From contig JADJEA010000008.1 in assembly GCA_016702415.1 (NCBI GenBank), forward strand, positions 1-64,000: a DNA stretch of 64,000 bases, read 5' to 3'. Under the pieces are notes generated by a model. The model did not search any database. It worked only from the letters and a program-made list of their open reading frames with translations, and was not told the origin of the DNA. Numbering within the stretch: the first letter of the stretch is position 1; each line of letters starts with the position of its first letter. Below, piece by piece: positions 26,993 through 36,196 of the stretch. A program made the translations under genes and the position numbers. This stretch comes from Nostocoides sp. (GTDB lineage Bacteria > Actinomycetota > Actinomycetes > Actinomycetales > Dermatophilaceae).

Positions 26993-29262
26993 CGGGCAGC
27001 CTTGCGGCGCTTCTTCGTGTAGTAGTCGATGAGCCGAGCCTGGTAGTCCTTCAGCGGGTTGCCGTCGTCGTCGGTGCGCTGGCGGATCCAGCGGGCGTCG
27101 GAGTCGAGGCGCCAGCTGGCGAACTCCCCGCTCATCGCTCGGCCGATCAGGTCGCTCAGGAAGGCGACCTGTCCGGGGTCCTTGACCATGAGCAACGTCT
27201 CGACGCGCCGGTCGAGGTTGCGGTGCATCATGTCCGCGCTCCCGATGAGAGCGATCGGCTCGCCGCCGCCGCCGAAGGCGAAGATCCGGGAGTGCTCGAG
27301 GAAGCGGCCGAGGATCGAGCGCACCTCGAGGTTTTCCGACAGCCCGGGGACGCCCGGGCGGATCGCGCAGATCCCGCGGACGAGGACCTGGACGGTGACG
27401 CCGGCCCGGGAGGCCCGATAGAGGGCGTCGATGAGTTGCTCGTCGACGATCGAGTTGACCTTGATGCGGATGGAAGCCGGCTGCCCCTCCTGGGCGTAGG
27501 CGATTTCCTTGTCGATCAGGTCGATCAGTCCGCTGCGGACGGTGCGGGGGGCCACCAGCAGGCGACCGAACTTCGCCCGCGGGGCCAGGCCCGACAGCTG
27601 GTTGAACAGCCGGGTCAGGTCCTCGGCGACCGCGGGATCACACGTGAGGATGCCGAGATCCTCATAGAGGCGGGCCGTCTTGGGGTTGTAGTTGCCCGTC
27701 CCGACATGGCAGTAGCGCCGCAGCCCGTCGGACTCCTGGCGGACCACGAGCGAGAGCTTGCAATGCGTCTTCAGGCCGACGATGCCATAGACCACGTGGA
27801 CACCGGCGTGCTCGAGCTTGCGGGCCCACGAGATGTTGTTCTGCTCATCGAACCGCGCCTTGATCTCCACGACCGCGAGCACCTGCTTGCCGGACTCGGC
27901 CGCCTCGATGAGGGCGTCGATGATCGGGCTGTCGCCGCTGGTGCGATAGAGGGTCTGCTTGATCGCCAGGACGTGGGGGTCGCTGGCCGCTTGCTCGATG
28001 AAGGCCTGGACCGACGTCGAGAAGCTGTCGTAGGGATGGTGGAGCAGGACGTCGGCCTTGCGAATCGCGGCGAACACATCGCGCGGCTTGGCCGACTCGG
28101 TCGGGGCGAGGTCGACATTGGTGCGGGCGAGGAACGCCGGGAAGTGCAGTTCGGAGTGCTCGAGGTCGGCGATGATGTTGAGACCGCGCAGGTCCAGCGG
28201 CGAGGGCAGCCGATAGACCTCGCCCGCGTGGACGCCGAGCTCGCGGACGAGGAGGTTCATCACCTTGTCGTCCATCTCCCGGTCGACTTCGAGGCGCACG
28301 GGCGGGCCGAACCGGCGCCGGGTCAACTCCTTCTCCAGGGCGGTGAGGAGGTTCTCGGCGTCGTCCTCCTCCACCTCGAGGTCCTCATTGCGGGTGACGC
28401 GGAAGGTGAAGCTCTCCTGGACGGTCAGCCCGGGGAACAACTGCTCGAGATGGGAGGCGATGAGGTCTTCCAGGGCGATGAACCGGTTCGGGGGAGCCAG
28501 CGGGTCGGTGTCGGCCTCCCGTTCCACGCTGACGAAGCGGGGCAGGAGTGGCGGCACCTTGACGCGGGCGAAGTGCTCCTTGCCGCTCTTGGGGTTGACC
28601 AGGACGACGGCGAGGTTGAGGGAGAGCCCGGAGATATAGGGGAAGGGGTGTGCTGGGTCGACGGCCAATGGGGTCAGCACGGGGAAGATGCGCGCCGTGA
28701 AGTAGTCGCCGAGGCGCTCCTTCTCGGTCGTGGTCAGGGCATCCCACCGGACGATGCGGATCCCGCTCCGCTCCAGGGCCGGCCGGACCCCCTCGTCGAA
28801 GATCCGGGCCTGGGCGGCGGTCAGCTCGTGGCTGACCTCGGCGATCCGTTCGAGCACCTCCCGCGGCTCCAGCCCCGAGGCGGAGCGAACGGCGAGACCC
28901 GTTGCGATGCGGCGCTTGAGACCGGCCACCCGGACCATAAAGAACTCGTCGAGATTGGATGTGAAGATCGCCAGGAAGCGGGCGCGCTCCAGGAGCGGGA
29001 TGCTCTCGTCCGCGGCGAGTTGGAGGACCCGCTCGTTGAACTGCAGCCACGACACTTCCCGGTCGAGGAAGCGGTCCGACGGCAGGGTGGACCCGCTGCC
29101 TTCAGGGGTAGCGGCGGTGCGCACGAAGCGTCCGTCGGGACCACGCATGACGCTTCGGCGGGGGGCGGCCGACGCGGCAATGCCCAACTGGCCGGTCTGC
29201 GTCGTGGCGTCCCCTTCGGGGTGTGCAAGTGCCGTGACTGGGGTGACGTCAAGGGGGGCCAT
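26989..29262 (-). CDS. ppk1: Polyphosphate kinase 1
   Basis: A 757-residue PPK1 with N domain (DREVSWLQFNERVLQLAADE, FLAIFTSNLDEFFMVRVAGL), head domain and two phospholipase-D-like domains. The autophosphorylated His lies in GLKTHCKLSL (His 500) and the second catalytic His in FLEHSRIF (His 657). It makes polyphosphate from ATP. The first 60 residues are a variable extension. It lies beside the Pst system, converging on it, and is coupled to mutT1. Confidence 0.95.
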   Translation of the reverse strand: MAPLDVTPVTALAHPEGDATTQTGQLGIAASAAPRRSVMRGPDGRFVRTAATPEGSGSTLPSDRFLDREVSWLQFNERVLQLAADESIPLLERARFLAIFTSNLDEFFMVRVAGLKRRIATGLAVRSASGLEPREVLERIAEVSHELTAAQARIFDEGVRPALERSGIRIVRWDALTTTEKERLGDYFTARIFPVLTPLAVDPAHPFPYISGLSLNLAVVLVNPKSGKEHFARVKVPPLLPRFVSVEREADTDPLAPPNRFIALEDLIASHLEQLFPGLTVQESFTFRVTRNEDLEVEEDDAENLLTALEKELTRRRFGPPVRLEVDREMDDKVMNLLVRELGVHAGEVYRLPSPLDLRGLNIIADLEHSELHFPAFLARTNVDLAPTESAKPRDVFAAIRKADVLLHHPYDSFSTSVQAFIEQAASDPHVLAIKQTLYRTSGDSPIIDALIEAAESGKQVLAVVEIKARFDEQNNISWARKLEHAGVHVVYGIVGLKTHCKLSLVVRQESDGLRRYCHVGTGNYNPKTARLYEDLGILTCDPAVAEDLTRLFNQLSGLAPRAKFGRLLVAPRTVRSGLIDLIDKEIAYAQEGQPASIRIKVNSIVDEQLIDALYRASRAGVTVQVLVRGICAIRPGVPGLSENLEVRSILGRFLEHSRIFAFGGGGEPIALIGSADMMHRNLDRRVETLLMVKDPGQVAFLSDLIGRAMSGEFASWRLDSDARWIRQRTDDDGNPLKDYQARLIDYYTKKRRKAAR

Positions 29263-29331
29263 GACGTCATCTTGTCAGGTCCGGCAGCGCCCGACGAGAG
29301 CGCCGGACCTTGGCGCCGCGGCAGCCGTCGA

Positions 29332-30345
29332 TCACGGGAGGGCGTACTGCGTGTCCGCCGAGATCGAGGCGAAACCGAGGCGGCGATAGGTGGCCATCGC
29401 GGGCGCGTTGTCGGCGTCGACATAGAGGATCACGGCGGGCAGTCCGCGGCGGGCGAGGTGCGTCATACCGGCTCGGGTCAGTGGTCCGGACAGGCCGCGG
29501 CCCTGGTGGGCGGGGGCGACGGCCAGGACGTAGACCTCACCCGTCGGGACGGGCCCATCCGGGCCCGGGACCGTCGCGCCGGGATCGATCTTGGTCCAGT
29601 GGCTCCCGGCCAGATCACCCTCCGGACCCCAGAGCAGGAGCAGGTCAGCGGGGTCGAACCACGGCTCGCGCATCAGGGCGTCGAGGGCGCGGCGGTCGAC
29701 GCGCCCCTGCTCGGGGTGTCGGGCGAAGGCCGCGGCATTGACCCCGAGCCACGCATCCTCCTCGCCCGGCCGGAACGGCCGGAGCGTGTAGCCGGTGGGG
29801 AACGCGACATCGGCCCCGGCGTCCGTGGGCCCGAGAGGCCGAGACAGCAGGTGCAGGGTGCGCAGGCGGCGCAGGCCGTGGCGAGCCGCGAAGGCGTGGG
29901 CCGGCGTGAGATCCCCGTGGGCCCAGATCGTCCGGGCCTCCCCGTTGGCGACGAGGTGGGTGAGCAGGGCACTGCCGATTCCGCGCCGGCGCCGACCCGA
30001 GTCGACGACGAGTTCGACGGTTCCGTCGTCCAGGACCGCGCCGTATGCCGCACACTCACCCCCGCGCGCCGGCACGACCGCCGCGGTCGCCTCGCCCAGT
30101 CGCATCCGGAACCGCTCGGAGAGGGGGTCGATGCCGTCCGCGTGCCGGGCCCGGGTCAACAGCGCCCGCACGGCGTTGACGTCGTCCGGTCCCGCCCGAC
30201 GCGGGCGCGCGGGCCGCGGGTGGCCAGGACGCGGGTGATCAGGAAGCGTGGGGACAGGACGCGGGGTGTCGGGATGCCCGTTGGCGTGGGCGGCCCCCGC
30301 GGCGGCCCTCGGCGCCGGGGCGGGCAGTGGGTCAGGCTCCGGCAT
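29332..30345 (-). CDS. mshD: Mycothiol synthase (two GNAT domains)
   Basis: A 337-residue protein with two acetyltransferase domains. The N-terminal one has VVDSGRRRRGIGSALLTHL and the C-terminal one has LAVAPAHQGRGLSGPLTRAG then ILYVDADNAPAMATYRRLGF, both CoA-binding A motifs. It acetylates Cys-GlcN-Ins with acetyl-CoA, the last step of mycothiol synthesis. ATG at 30345 is chosen; it overlaps the 3' end of the upstream glnR-type gene by 14 bases. The order regulator-mshD is the same as in mycobacteria. Confidence 0.92.
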   Translation of the reverse strand: MPEPDPLPAPAPRAAAGAAHANGHPDTPRPVPTLPDHPRPGHPRPARPRRAGPDDVNAVRALLTRARHADGIDPLSERFRMRLGEATAAVVPARGGECAAYGAVLDDGTVELVVDSGRRRRGIGSALLTHLVANGEARTIWAHGDLTPAHAFAARHGLRRLRTLHLLSRPLGPTDAGADVAFPTGYTLRPFRPGEEDAWLGVNAAAFARHPEQGRVDRRALDALMREPWFDPADLLLLWGPEGDLAGSHWTKIDPGATVPGPDGPVPTGEVYVLAVAPAHQGRGLSGPLTRAGMTHLARRGLPAVILYVDADNAPAMATYRRLGFASISADTQYALP

Positions 30346-31024
30346 CGGCCGTCGCGGGGTCGTTGACGAAGCGATAGCCCACATTGCGCACGGTCCCGAT
30401 GAGGGTCTCGTGATCGGTCCCCAGCTTGGCGCGCAGGCGCCGGATGTGGACGTCGACCGTCCGCGTGCCCCCGAAGTAGTCGTAGCCCCAGACCTCCTGG
30501 AGCAGTTGGGCGCGGGTGAAGACCCGGCCCGGGTGCTGGGCGAGGTACTTCAGGAGCTCGAACTCCTTGTAGGTCAGGTCGAGGGCCCGTCCCCCAAGGC
30601 GGGCCGAATAGGACGACTCGTCGATGGTGATCTCGCCGGCGGTGATCGGGAGATCCTCCTCGGGGACGGATTCCTCGATTCGGCTGCGGGCCAGCCGCAG
30701 CCGCGCCTCGACCTCCGCGGGGCCGGCGGTGTCGAGCAGGACGTCGTCGACGCCCCAGTCGGCGGTCAGGCCGGCGAGGCCGCCTTCGGTCAGCACCGCC
30801 AGGACGGGCACCGAGGTGCCGGTGGCCCGCAGGATGCGGCACAGCGACTTGGCGGCGACGAGTTCGCGCCTGGCGTCGACGATGATGGCGTCCCCGGGCG
30901 GGGCGCTGACCAGGGCGGCGGCCTCGCCGGGCAGGATGCGGACCGAATGGCTCAGGAGGCCGAGAGCGGGCAGCACCTCCGCGCTCGGAGCGAGCGCATT
31001 GGTCAGCAGCAGAAGCCGGGCCAT
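30332..31024 (-). CDS. glnR: GlnR-type atypical response regulator
   Basis: A 230-residue OmpR-like protein. The receiver (1-115) keeps the Asp of IIVDARREL (Asp 50) but lacks the acidic pair after strand 1 (MARLLLLTNALAPSAEV), so it is an atypical receiver without ordinary phosphorylation. The winged helix (130-225) reads LTYKEFELLKYLAQHPGRVF, then TRAQLLQEVWGYDYFGGTRT and VDVHIRRLRAKLG. GlnR proteins control nitrogen genes. Location immediately before mshD is the conserved GlnR context. ATG at 31024. Confidence 0.85.
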   Translation of the reverse strand: MARLLLLTNALAPSAEVLPALGLLSHSVRILPGEAAALVSAPPGDAIIVDARRELVAAKSLCRILRATGTSVPVLAVLTEGGLAGLTADWGVDDVLLDTAGPAEVEARLRLARSRIEESVPEEDLPITAGEITIDESSYSARLGGRALDLTYKEFELLKYLAQHPGRVFTRAQLLQEVWGYDYFGGTRTVDVHIRRLRAKLGTDHETLIGTVRNVGYRFVNDPATADAGA

Positions 31025-31044
31025 ACGAGGCAGGATAGGCGCTG

Positions 31045-31350
31045 ATGAATCCTCCTGAACTGCCTGACCACGCGGCATACGACCTTCCCGGGGTGGCCGG
31101 GCCTCCCTCGTCCGCGAGCGTGACCGTGCGCTACTGGGCCGGTGCCCGAGCGGCGGCGGGGACCGACAGCGACCTCCTACCGGCCGGGACGGTGGCCGAC
31201 GTTCGAGCCGAGGCGGTGCGCCGCCATCCCGATCTGGCGCCTGTCGCCCCGTTGTGTGTCGTGCTCGTCGACGGCATCGCCGGCGCCGAGGGCGATCCGG
31301 TGAACCCGGGCGCGCTCGTCGAATTCCTCCCCCCCTTCGCCGGTGGGTGA
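31045..31350 (+). CDS. MoaD/ThiS-family sulfur carrier
   Basis: A 101-residue ubiquitin-like protein. VTVRYWAGARAAAGTDSDLL opens the beta-grasp and the C-terminus is VEFLPPFAGG, with the terminal Gly-Gly that is adenylated and thiocarboxylated. It lies divergent from glnR with only 20 bases between starts, so their promoters must overlap the partner gene. The partner pathway (molybdopterin, thiazole or another thiolation) is not shown by neighbours; fdhD and a mobA-like gene are 9-11 kb away. Confidence 0.8.
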   Translation: MNPPELPDHAAYDLPGVAGPPSSASVTVRYWAGARAAAGTDSDLLPAGTVADVRAEAVRRHPDLAPVAPLCVVLVDGIAGAEGDPVNPGALVEFLPPFAGG

Positions 31351-31354
31351 CGTG

Positions 31355-32137
31355 ATGAGCGTCGCCGACGGTATGGCGAGCCCCCGGCCCGCAGGCGAGC
31401 GGATCCCGGCGGCGACCCTGGGAGCGACTATTGCCGCAGCGTTGCTGCTGGCGCTGTCCGCGGACGCGGGTCTGCCGTATGTCGTGTTGGCCGTCGCCCT
31501 CGGCGGCTACGTCGTCGCGTTCGGGCTCCCGGCAGTCATGGGAGCGACCGATATCGCCCGGTCGACCGCGGTGCTCTCCGTGGCCACCCTCACCGGCGCG
31601 TGGAGCATGCTGCGGGCCGACGGTGCCTCGTCCTTGCGCCTTCTCCCCGTCGCGATTGCGGTGTCTCTGGTCGCGTCCTTCGTGGCCCAACTCACCCGAC
31701 GCGACAGCCGTCCGGCGCTGACCCGATGCCTGGCCGGGGACGCGTTCGGGATCACCGCGATCGTCTCGGGGATGGCGTTGGCCCCCCTCGTCGACCTCCG
31801 CCCGGACGACGTGGTCGTCGCCGCGGCCATGGCCGGGATCGTCGGCGCCAGCCTGATGGACCCGCTGGCGGGCCGGATAGAACCGGAGTTGCTCATGCCG
31901 GGCGGCCTGGTCCTCGGTGCCCTCGCGTCGGCCGGGGTCGGATTGGTCGCGCCGAGCGGCGCCGCTCTTTGGGTGTATGCCGTGATCGGCGCCGTCGCCG
32001 GCACCGGCGCCCAGTCGGTCCGTCGCCTCCTTGCCAGCCTCGCCGGTCCGGACCGGGGAGAGCTCGCGGTTGCCGTCTGCGGGGTGTTGCTCCCCGGGCT
32101 GGCGGTCTTCGCCGTGGCCCGGCTGCTCCTGGGCTGA
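31355..32137 (+). CDS. Multi-pass membrane protein, unknown
   Basis: A 260-residue protein with about eight hydrophobic segments (for example ATLGATIAAALLLALSADAG, VLAVALGGYVVAFGLPAV, WVYAVIGAVAGTG). Charged residues are few and lie in short loops. I do not recognise the family. It follows the MoaD-like gene by 4 bases; a GTG at 31343 would overlap that gene by 8. The position is shared with uncharacterised membrane proteins beside GlnR loci in other actinomycetes, as far as I recall. Confidence 0.6.
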   Translation: MSVADGMASPRPAGERIPAATLGATIAAALLLALSADAGLPYVVLAVALGGYVVAFGLPAVMGATDIARSTAVLSVATLTGAWSMLRADGASSLRLLPVAIAVSLVASFVAQLTRRDSRPALTRCLAGDAFGITAIVSGMALAPLVDLRPDDVVVAAAMAGIVGASLMDPLAGRIEPELLMPGGLVLGALASAGVGLVAPSGAALWVYAVIGAVAGTGAQSVRRLLASLAGPDRGELAVAVCGVLLPGLAVFAVARLLLG

Positions 32138-32176
32138 CGCGCGGCGCAGGGACCCGAGTTCTATCGAGTCCGGCGG

Positions 32177-32539
32177 TCAGTACACCAGGGCCTGGGTTTC
32201 TGGGGCCATGATCTCCTCGACGTAGGCCGCGGCGCCGCGGATCATCACGCCGGGCACAAGGTGCTCCTCGGTGAGGTCGCGGCGGGCGGCGCACTGCGTG
32301 CATACGGTCACCCGTCCACCCTCGACCAGCGCGGCGAGGAGGTCGGCGGCCGGCGCACCGTGGGGCAGGTCGAGGAGGTCCGCCCGTCCGGGTACGCCGA
32401 GCCACGCACCTTCTCCGGTCAGCCAGAGGCTCACCTCCACCCCGCTGGCGAGGGCCGTGGCCGCCACGGTGAGGGCCTGGTTGGTGCGCTCCGGTGCCTC
32501 CACGCCCCAGGTGAGCTTGACGACGAGGTGGCTGCTCAT
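32177..32539 (-). CDS. DsrE-family protein
   Basis: A 120-residue protein with a DsrE-like alpha/beta fold: MSSHLVVKLTWGVEAPERTN, then VAATALASGVEVSLWLTGEG (the conserved alternating strand-helix with 'W.T..G'), and VTVCTQCAARRDLTEEHLVP carrying two Cys (CxxC). DsrE proteins often bind or carry sulfur. ATG at 32539. It stands alone between a membrane protein and a nitrobindin gene. Confidence 0.7.
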   Translation of the reverse strand: MSSHLVVKLTWGVEAPERTNQALTVAATALASGVEVSLWLTGEGAWLGVPGRADLLDLPHGAPAADLLAALVEGGRVTVCTQCAARRDLTEEHLVPGVMIRGAAAYVEEIMAPETQALVY

Positions 32540-32644
32540 GAGGACCACGGTAAGCCTGTCCCGAGGCGTTCGGGCCGACCACCAGCGCCGTCACGTGCCC
32601 CGGGCGTCCGGGACTGCGCGCGGAGGCAGACTACGCTCGGACTG

Positions 32645-33196
32645 GTGTGGACCCTCGATGAGACCATCAATCCTCAGATCGCCCCGTTGGCGTGGCTCGT
32701 CGGCCGCTGGGAAGGGGCCGGGGTCGTCGGCTATCCGACCATGGAGACCGCACGCAATTTCGGCCAGGAGGTGCTCGTCACCCATGACGGCCGCCCGTTC
32801 CTGGAGTGGCAGAGCCGGACGTGGTTGCTCAACGAGGACGGCACCCCGCAGCGGGCCTCGGCCCGCGAGTCCGGCTTCTGGCGGGTCGGTCCGGACGGGG
32901 AGGCGGAACTGCTCCTGGTCCATCCCACGGGGATTCTCGAGCTCTACTACGGTTCCGTCGAGCCCGCGCGGATCACTCTGCGCACCGACAGCGTGATGCG
33001 CAGCCCGCACGCGAAGGAATACAACTCCGCGACGCGGCTCTACGGCCTGGTCGACTCCCAGCTCATGTGGGCGATGGATATGGCGGCGATGGGGCAGCCC
33101 CTGCTCGCCCATGTGTCGGCCACCCTGCGCCGGGTCGACCCCGGTCAGCTCGACTCAGGTCAGCTCGGCCCCGGTCAGGGATTCGCGGCGGTGTAG
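32645..33196 (+). CDS. FABP-like heme protein (nitrobindin/peroxynitrite isomerase)
   Basis: A 183-residue beta-barrel protein. The N-terminal signature GRWEGAGV (GxWxGxG at 20-26) and the C-terminal His in LLAHVSATLRRV, the axial heme ligand in nitrobindins, are both present. Such proteins bind ferric heme and isomerise peroxynitrite to nitrate. GTG at 32645 matches the family start (VWTLDETINPQIAPLAWLVG). Its end overlaps the convergent LCP gene by 22 bases. Confidence 0.82.
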   Translation: MWTLDETINPQIAPLAWLVGRWEGAGVVGYPTMETARNFGQEVLVTHDGRPFLEWQSRTWLLNEDGTPQRASARESGFWRVGPDGEAELLLVHPTGILELYYGSVEPARITLRTDSVMRSPHAKEYNSATRLYGLVDSQLMWAMDMAAMGQPLLAHVSATLRRVDPGQLDSGQLGPGQGFAAV

Positions 33197-34212
33197 CCCG
33201 CCACATCGTCCTTCTGCAGCGCCTGGCCGAGTTCCTCCATCCGCCGGGCATCGACCAGGTCGATCGCCCCGCCATTGGGCGCGGTGCCGTATCCGGTGAA
33301 CGGGGCGGTGATGAAGAGGATGTCGTCGCTACGCAGCGAGCGCAGCGATAGCGCCTCCGAGCGCATGAACTTCGGCGTCATTGTCCGGTCGACGGTGAGA
33401 TTGCTCGTCGCCGCGTCCATGAAGTTCGCCAGCTTGATCGGGTTGAGCAGGACGCCCGGGCTGAGGGTCTTGACCATCAACGCCTTGATGAACGCCATCT
33501 GGCGCCGGCCACGGGAAATGTCACCCTCGGAGAGCTTCTTCCGCTCGCGGACGAAGGCGAGGGCCTGCTGGCCGTTGAGGTCGTTCCAGCCCTTGTGGAC
33601 CTGGAAGACACCCTGGTCGCTGGCTTCCTCGGACCACACCCGGACCCCGCCGACAGCGTCGGTCATCGTGACGAACCCCTGGAAGTCGATCTGCGCGGCA
33701 TGGTCGATCTTGACCCCGAGCATGTCCTGGAAGGTCCGGATCAGCAGCGGCGCCTGCCCGTAGGCGTAGGCCGCGTTGAGCTTGTCCTTGCCCCGCCCGG
33801 GGATCGACACATAGAGGTCACGCGGGAAGTGGATGAGATAGACCTTGTCCTTCTTCTCCGTCACGTGCGCCAGCACCATCACGTCGGATCGGCTGAAGGT
33901 GTCGCCGGGGCGGGCATCGGAACCGATGATCAGATAGTTGTCGCCCTTCCCGGTCACCAAGGGCTTGCCGCTGTCCGTTGTGCCCCCGCTTCCCCCGTCG
34001 CCGTCGGTGCCGTCCGTGGGTAGCAGGTCCGCGGTTTTGATCTTGCCGATGCGGGAATCGAGATACCACACGAAACCGGCGGCACCGGCGAACAAGAGGA
34101 ACACCAGGGCGAGGAAGGCCGCGAGAACGCGACGTCCCCGGCGCCGTCGCCTGGCCGGCGGCTCCTCGCGCGCCCGCTCGTCCTCGTCTACGAATTGGTC
34201 CAGCACCGCCAC
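33175..34212 (-). CDS. LytR-CpsA-Psr cell-wall ligase
   Basis: From the GTG at 34212 the protein is 345 residues: an acidic then Arg-rich cytoplasmic head (RRRRRGRR), one helix (LAAFLALVFLLFAGAAGFVW) and an external LCP domain. Domain motifs include NYLIIGSDARPGDTFSRSDV, VYLIHFPRDLYVSIPGRGKD and KLNAAYAYGQ, with the polyprenyl-phosphate-binding Arg/Asp. LCP enzymes transfer glycopolymers from lipid carriers to peptidoglycan. It is divergent from ygfZ with 52 bases between. A longer start at 34329 would overlap ygfZ. Confidence 0.9.
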   Translation of the reverse strand: MAVLDQFVDEDERAREEPPARRRRRGRRVLAAFLALVFLLFAGAAGFVWYLDSRIGKIKTADLLPTDGTDGDGGSGGTTDSGKPLVTGKGDNYLIIGSDARPGDTFSRSDVMVLAHVTEKKDKVYLIHFPRDLYVSIPGRGKDKLNAAYAYGQAPLLIRTFQDMLGVKIDHAAQIDFQGFVTMTDAVGGVRVWSEEASDQGVFQVHKGWNDLNGQQALAFVRERKKLSEGDISRGRRQMAFIKALMVKTLSPGVLLNPIKLANFMDAATSNLTVDRTMTPKFMRSEALSLRSLRSDDILFITAPFTGYGTAPNGGAIDLVDARRMEELGQALQKDDVAGYTAANP

Positions 34213-34264
34213 AGGATACGGGCGCGAGATCGGGGGGACGTCCGCCCGATGCGACACTGACGGT

Positions 34265-35290
34265 ATGCCGACCGCCCCCTCCCCGCTCCTGGCCCGCCCC
34301 GGTGCCGTGGTCGCCGAGGGCGTCGACACCGGGGTCGCCGCCCATTACGGCGATCCCATGCGCGAGCAGCGCCTCCTGGACGAAGGGCTGGCGGTTGTCG
34401 ACCTGAGCACCCGCGACGTCCTGACGATCGACGGGCCGCAACGGCTCTCGTGGCTGCACTCGATGACAACGCAGCAGGTGGGGGAGGTCGCGGCATACGA
34501 CTCGCGGGAATCCCTCGTCCTGAGCCCCAAGGGGCATATCGAGCACGACCTTCATCTCGTCGACGACGGGGAGCGCACCTGGATCACCGTCGAACCCGGC
34601 ACCGGGGCGGCCCTCCTGGCGTGGCTGACGTCCATGCGCTTCCTGCTTCGCGTCGAGCCCGCCCTGCGGACGGCGGAGTATGCCGTGCTCGGCGAACCCA
34701 TCGCCCGGGAGACCGCGCCGGGTGACCCGGCCGGGCAGGTGGCGTGGCGCGATCCGTGGCCGGACCTCGTGGGGGACACCGCGGCATACGGTCCGGTGGA
34801 GCACCCGGCGGCGGGACGGCGGTGGCGGGAACTCCTCGTCCCTCGGGGCGATCTCGAGGGGGCCGTCGGCGACCGGCCGCTGGCGGGCACCTGGGCACGT
34901 GAGGCCCTGCGGGTGGCGGCGTGGCGGCCCCGTCTCGGCTTCGAGACCGACCATCGCACGATCGCCCATGAGGTCGACTGGTTGCGGACGGCGGTCCACC
35001 TCCACAAGGGCTGCTACCGGGGCCAGGAGACCATCGCGCGGGTCCACAACCTCGGTCGGCCGCCGCGGCGGCTGGTCTTCCTCCACCTCGATGGGTCGGG
35101 GCACGTCCTGCCCGAGCGGGAGACGCCGCTGACCCTCGACGGGCGGGTCGTGGGCCGGCTGACCAGCGTGGCCCGGCACTATCTCGACGGCCCCATCGCC
35201 CTCGGCGTCGTCAAGCGCACGACCCCCGTGGACGCCGTCCTCGACGCCGCCGGTACGGCCGCCGCCCAGACGACCATCGTCTCGCCCTGA
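34265..35290 (+). CDS. ygfZ: Folate-binding Fe-S maturation protein YgfZ
   Basis: A 341-residue GcvT-like protein with the YgfZ signature KGCYRGQE near residue 240 and RLSWLHSMTTQQVGE near 60. YgfZ supports folate-dependent repair or assembly of certain Fe-S clusters. The ATG at 34265 lies inside a GGTATGCCG motif. It is divergent from the LCP gene. Confidence 0.9.
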   Translation: MPTAPSPLLARPGAVVAEGVDTGVAAHYGDPMREQRLLDEGLAVVDLSTRDVLTIDGPQRLSWLHSMTTQQVGEVAAYDSRESLVLSPKGHIEHDLHLVDDGERTWITVEPGTGAALLAWLTSMRFLLRVEPALRTAEYAVLGEPIARETAPGDPAGQVAWRDPWPDLVGDTAAYGPVEHPAAGRRWRELLVPRGDLEGAVGDRPLAGTWAREALRVAAWRPRLGFETDHRTIAHEVDWLRTAVHLHKGCYRGQETIARVHNLGRPPRRLVFLHLDGSGHVLPERETPLTLDGRVVGRLTSVARHYLDGPIALGVVKRTTPVDAVLDAAGTAAAQTTIVSP

Positions 35291-35324
35291 GCGCACCGGG
35301 GCAGCGGCAGGCGATGATGGGGGG

Positions 35325-36149
35325 ATGAACACCCTCATCACCGTTGCCCCGACGGGCGCCGAACACGCCAAGGCCGATGTCCCGCAACTGCCCACGACAC
35401 TGGCGGAGTTGGTCGAGACAGCGCGCACCTGTCAGGACGCCGGGGCGGCGATGATCCACCTCCACATCCGGGATGCCGAGCACCGCCCGACCCTCGACCC
35501 AGGCCTGCTCAAGGCCGCGGTTGACGCGGTTCGCTCGGAGACCGACCTGATCGTCCAGCTGTCGACCGGCGGGTCGGTGCACGACCCGTTGGAGTCCCGG
35601 CTGACCGTCCTGGACGCCGAGCCCGACTCGTGCAGCCTCACGTGCGGGACTCTCAACTTCGGCGACGACGTCTTCCTCAACCCGTTTAGCTTCATGAGCG
35701 ATCTCTATGTGCGGGCGCAGGAGCGGCAGATCGTCCCCGAGTTCGAGCTCTTCGATCTCGGGCACGCCGTCGCCCTCGGGCGCTTGATCGACCGGCACGG
35801 GCTGCCCTTCGGCGGGAAGGTCCACTGCGACTTCGTCACCGGAGTCCCAGGCGGTATGCCGTCCACCCCCGCCGCCCTCCTCGCCGGCGTCGCCCTCCTC
35901 CCCCCGGAAGTGACGAGTTGGTCGGCCACCGGCATCGGCCGGGGTCACCTGCCCATCCTCGCCACCGCTCTTGCCGCCGGCGGGCACGCCCGAGTCGGGA
36001 TGGAGGACAACATCGTCTACGCCCGTGGCCGGGTCGTGCAGGCCAACTCGGAACTGGTCGCCCGGGCCGCCCGGATCGCAACGGACCTACAGCGGCCGCC
36101 GATGACGACGGACCAGGCGCGGGAGTTCCTCGGGATCAAGCGCCGCTGA
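35325..36149 (+). CDS. BKACE-family (DUF849) beta-keto acid cleavage enzyme
   Basis: A 274-residue TIM barrel. The zinc ligands lie in AAMIHLHIRDAEHRP (His 45 and 47); later motifs are QLSTGG, PDSCSLTCGTLNFGD and ARVGMEDNIVYARGRV with the conserved Glu. BKACE enzymes condense acetyl-CoA with a 3-keto acid and release acetoacetate plus a new CoA ester; substrate differs among members. It is monocistronic as far as seen, so the natural keto acid cannot be inferred. Confidence 0.82.
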   Translation: MNTLITVAPTGAEHAKADVPQLPTTLAELVETARTCQDAGAAMIHLHIRDAEHRPTLDPGLLKAAVDAVRSETDLIVQLSTGGSVHDPLESRLTVLDAEPDSCSLTCGTLNFGDDVFLNPFSFMSDLYVRAQERQIVPEFELFDLGHAVALGRLIDRHGLPFGGKVHCDFVTGVPGGMPSTPAALLAGVALLPPEVTSWSATGIGRGHLPILATALAAGGHARVGMEDNIVYARGRVVQANSELVARAARIATDLQRPPMTTDQAREFLGIKRR

Positions 36150-36196
36150 GGCAACGCGGCCTGCCGACCCCCGACGGCGCGTCGTCGTCGCTGCCC

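Noticed and set aside
27223..30366. A 1047-codon plus-strand open frame antisense to ppk1 and mshD
   Set aside because: Both genes on the minus strand are complete with clear catalytic motifs; the plus frame has no recognisable domain.
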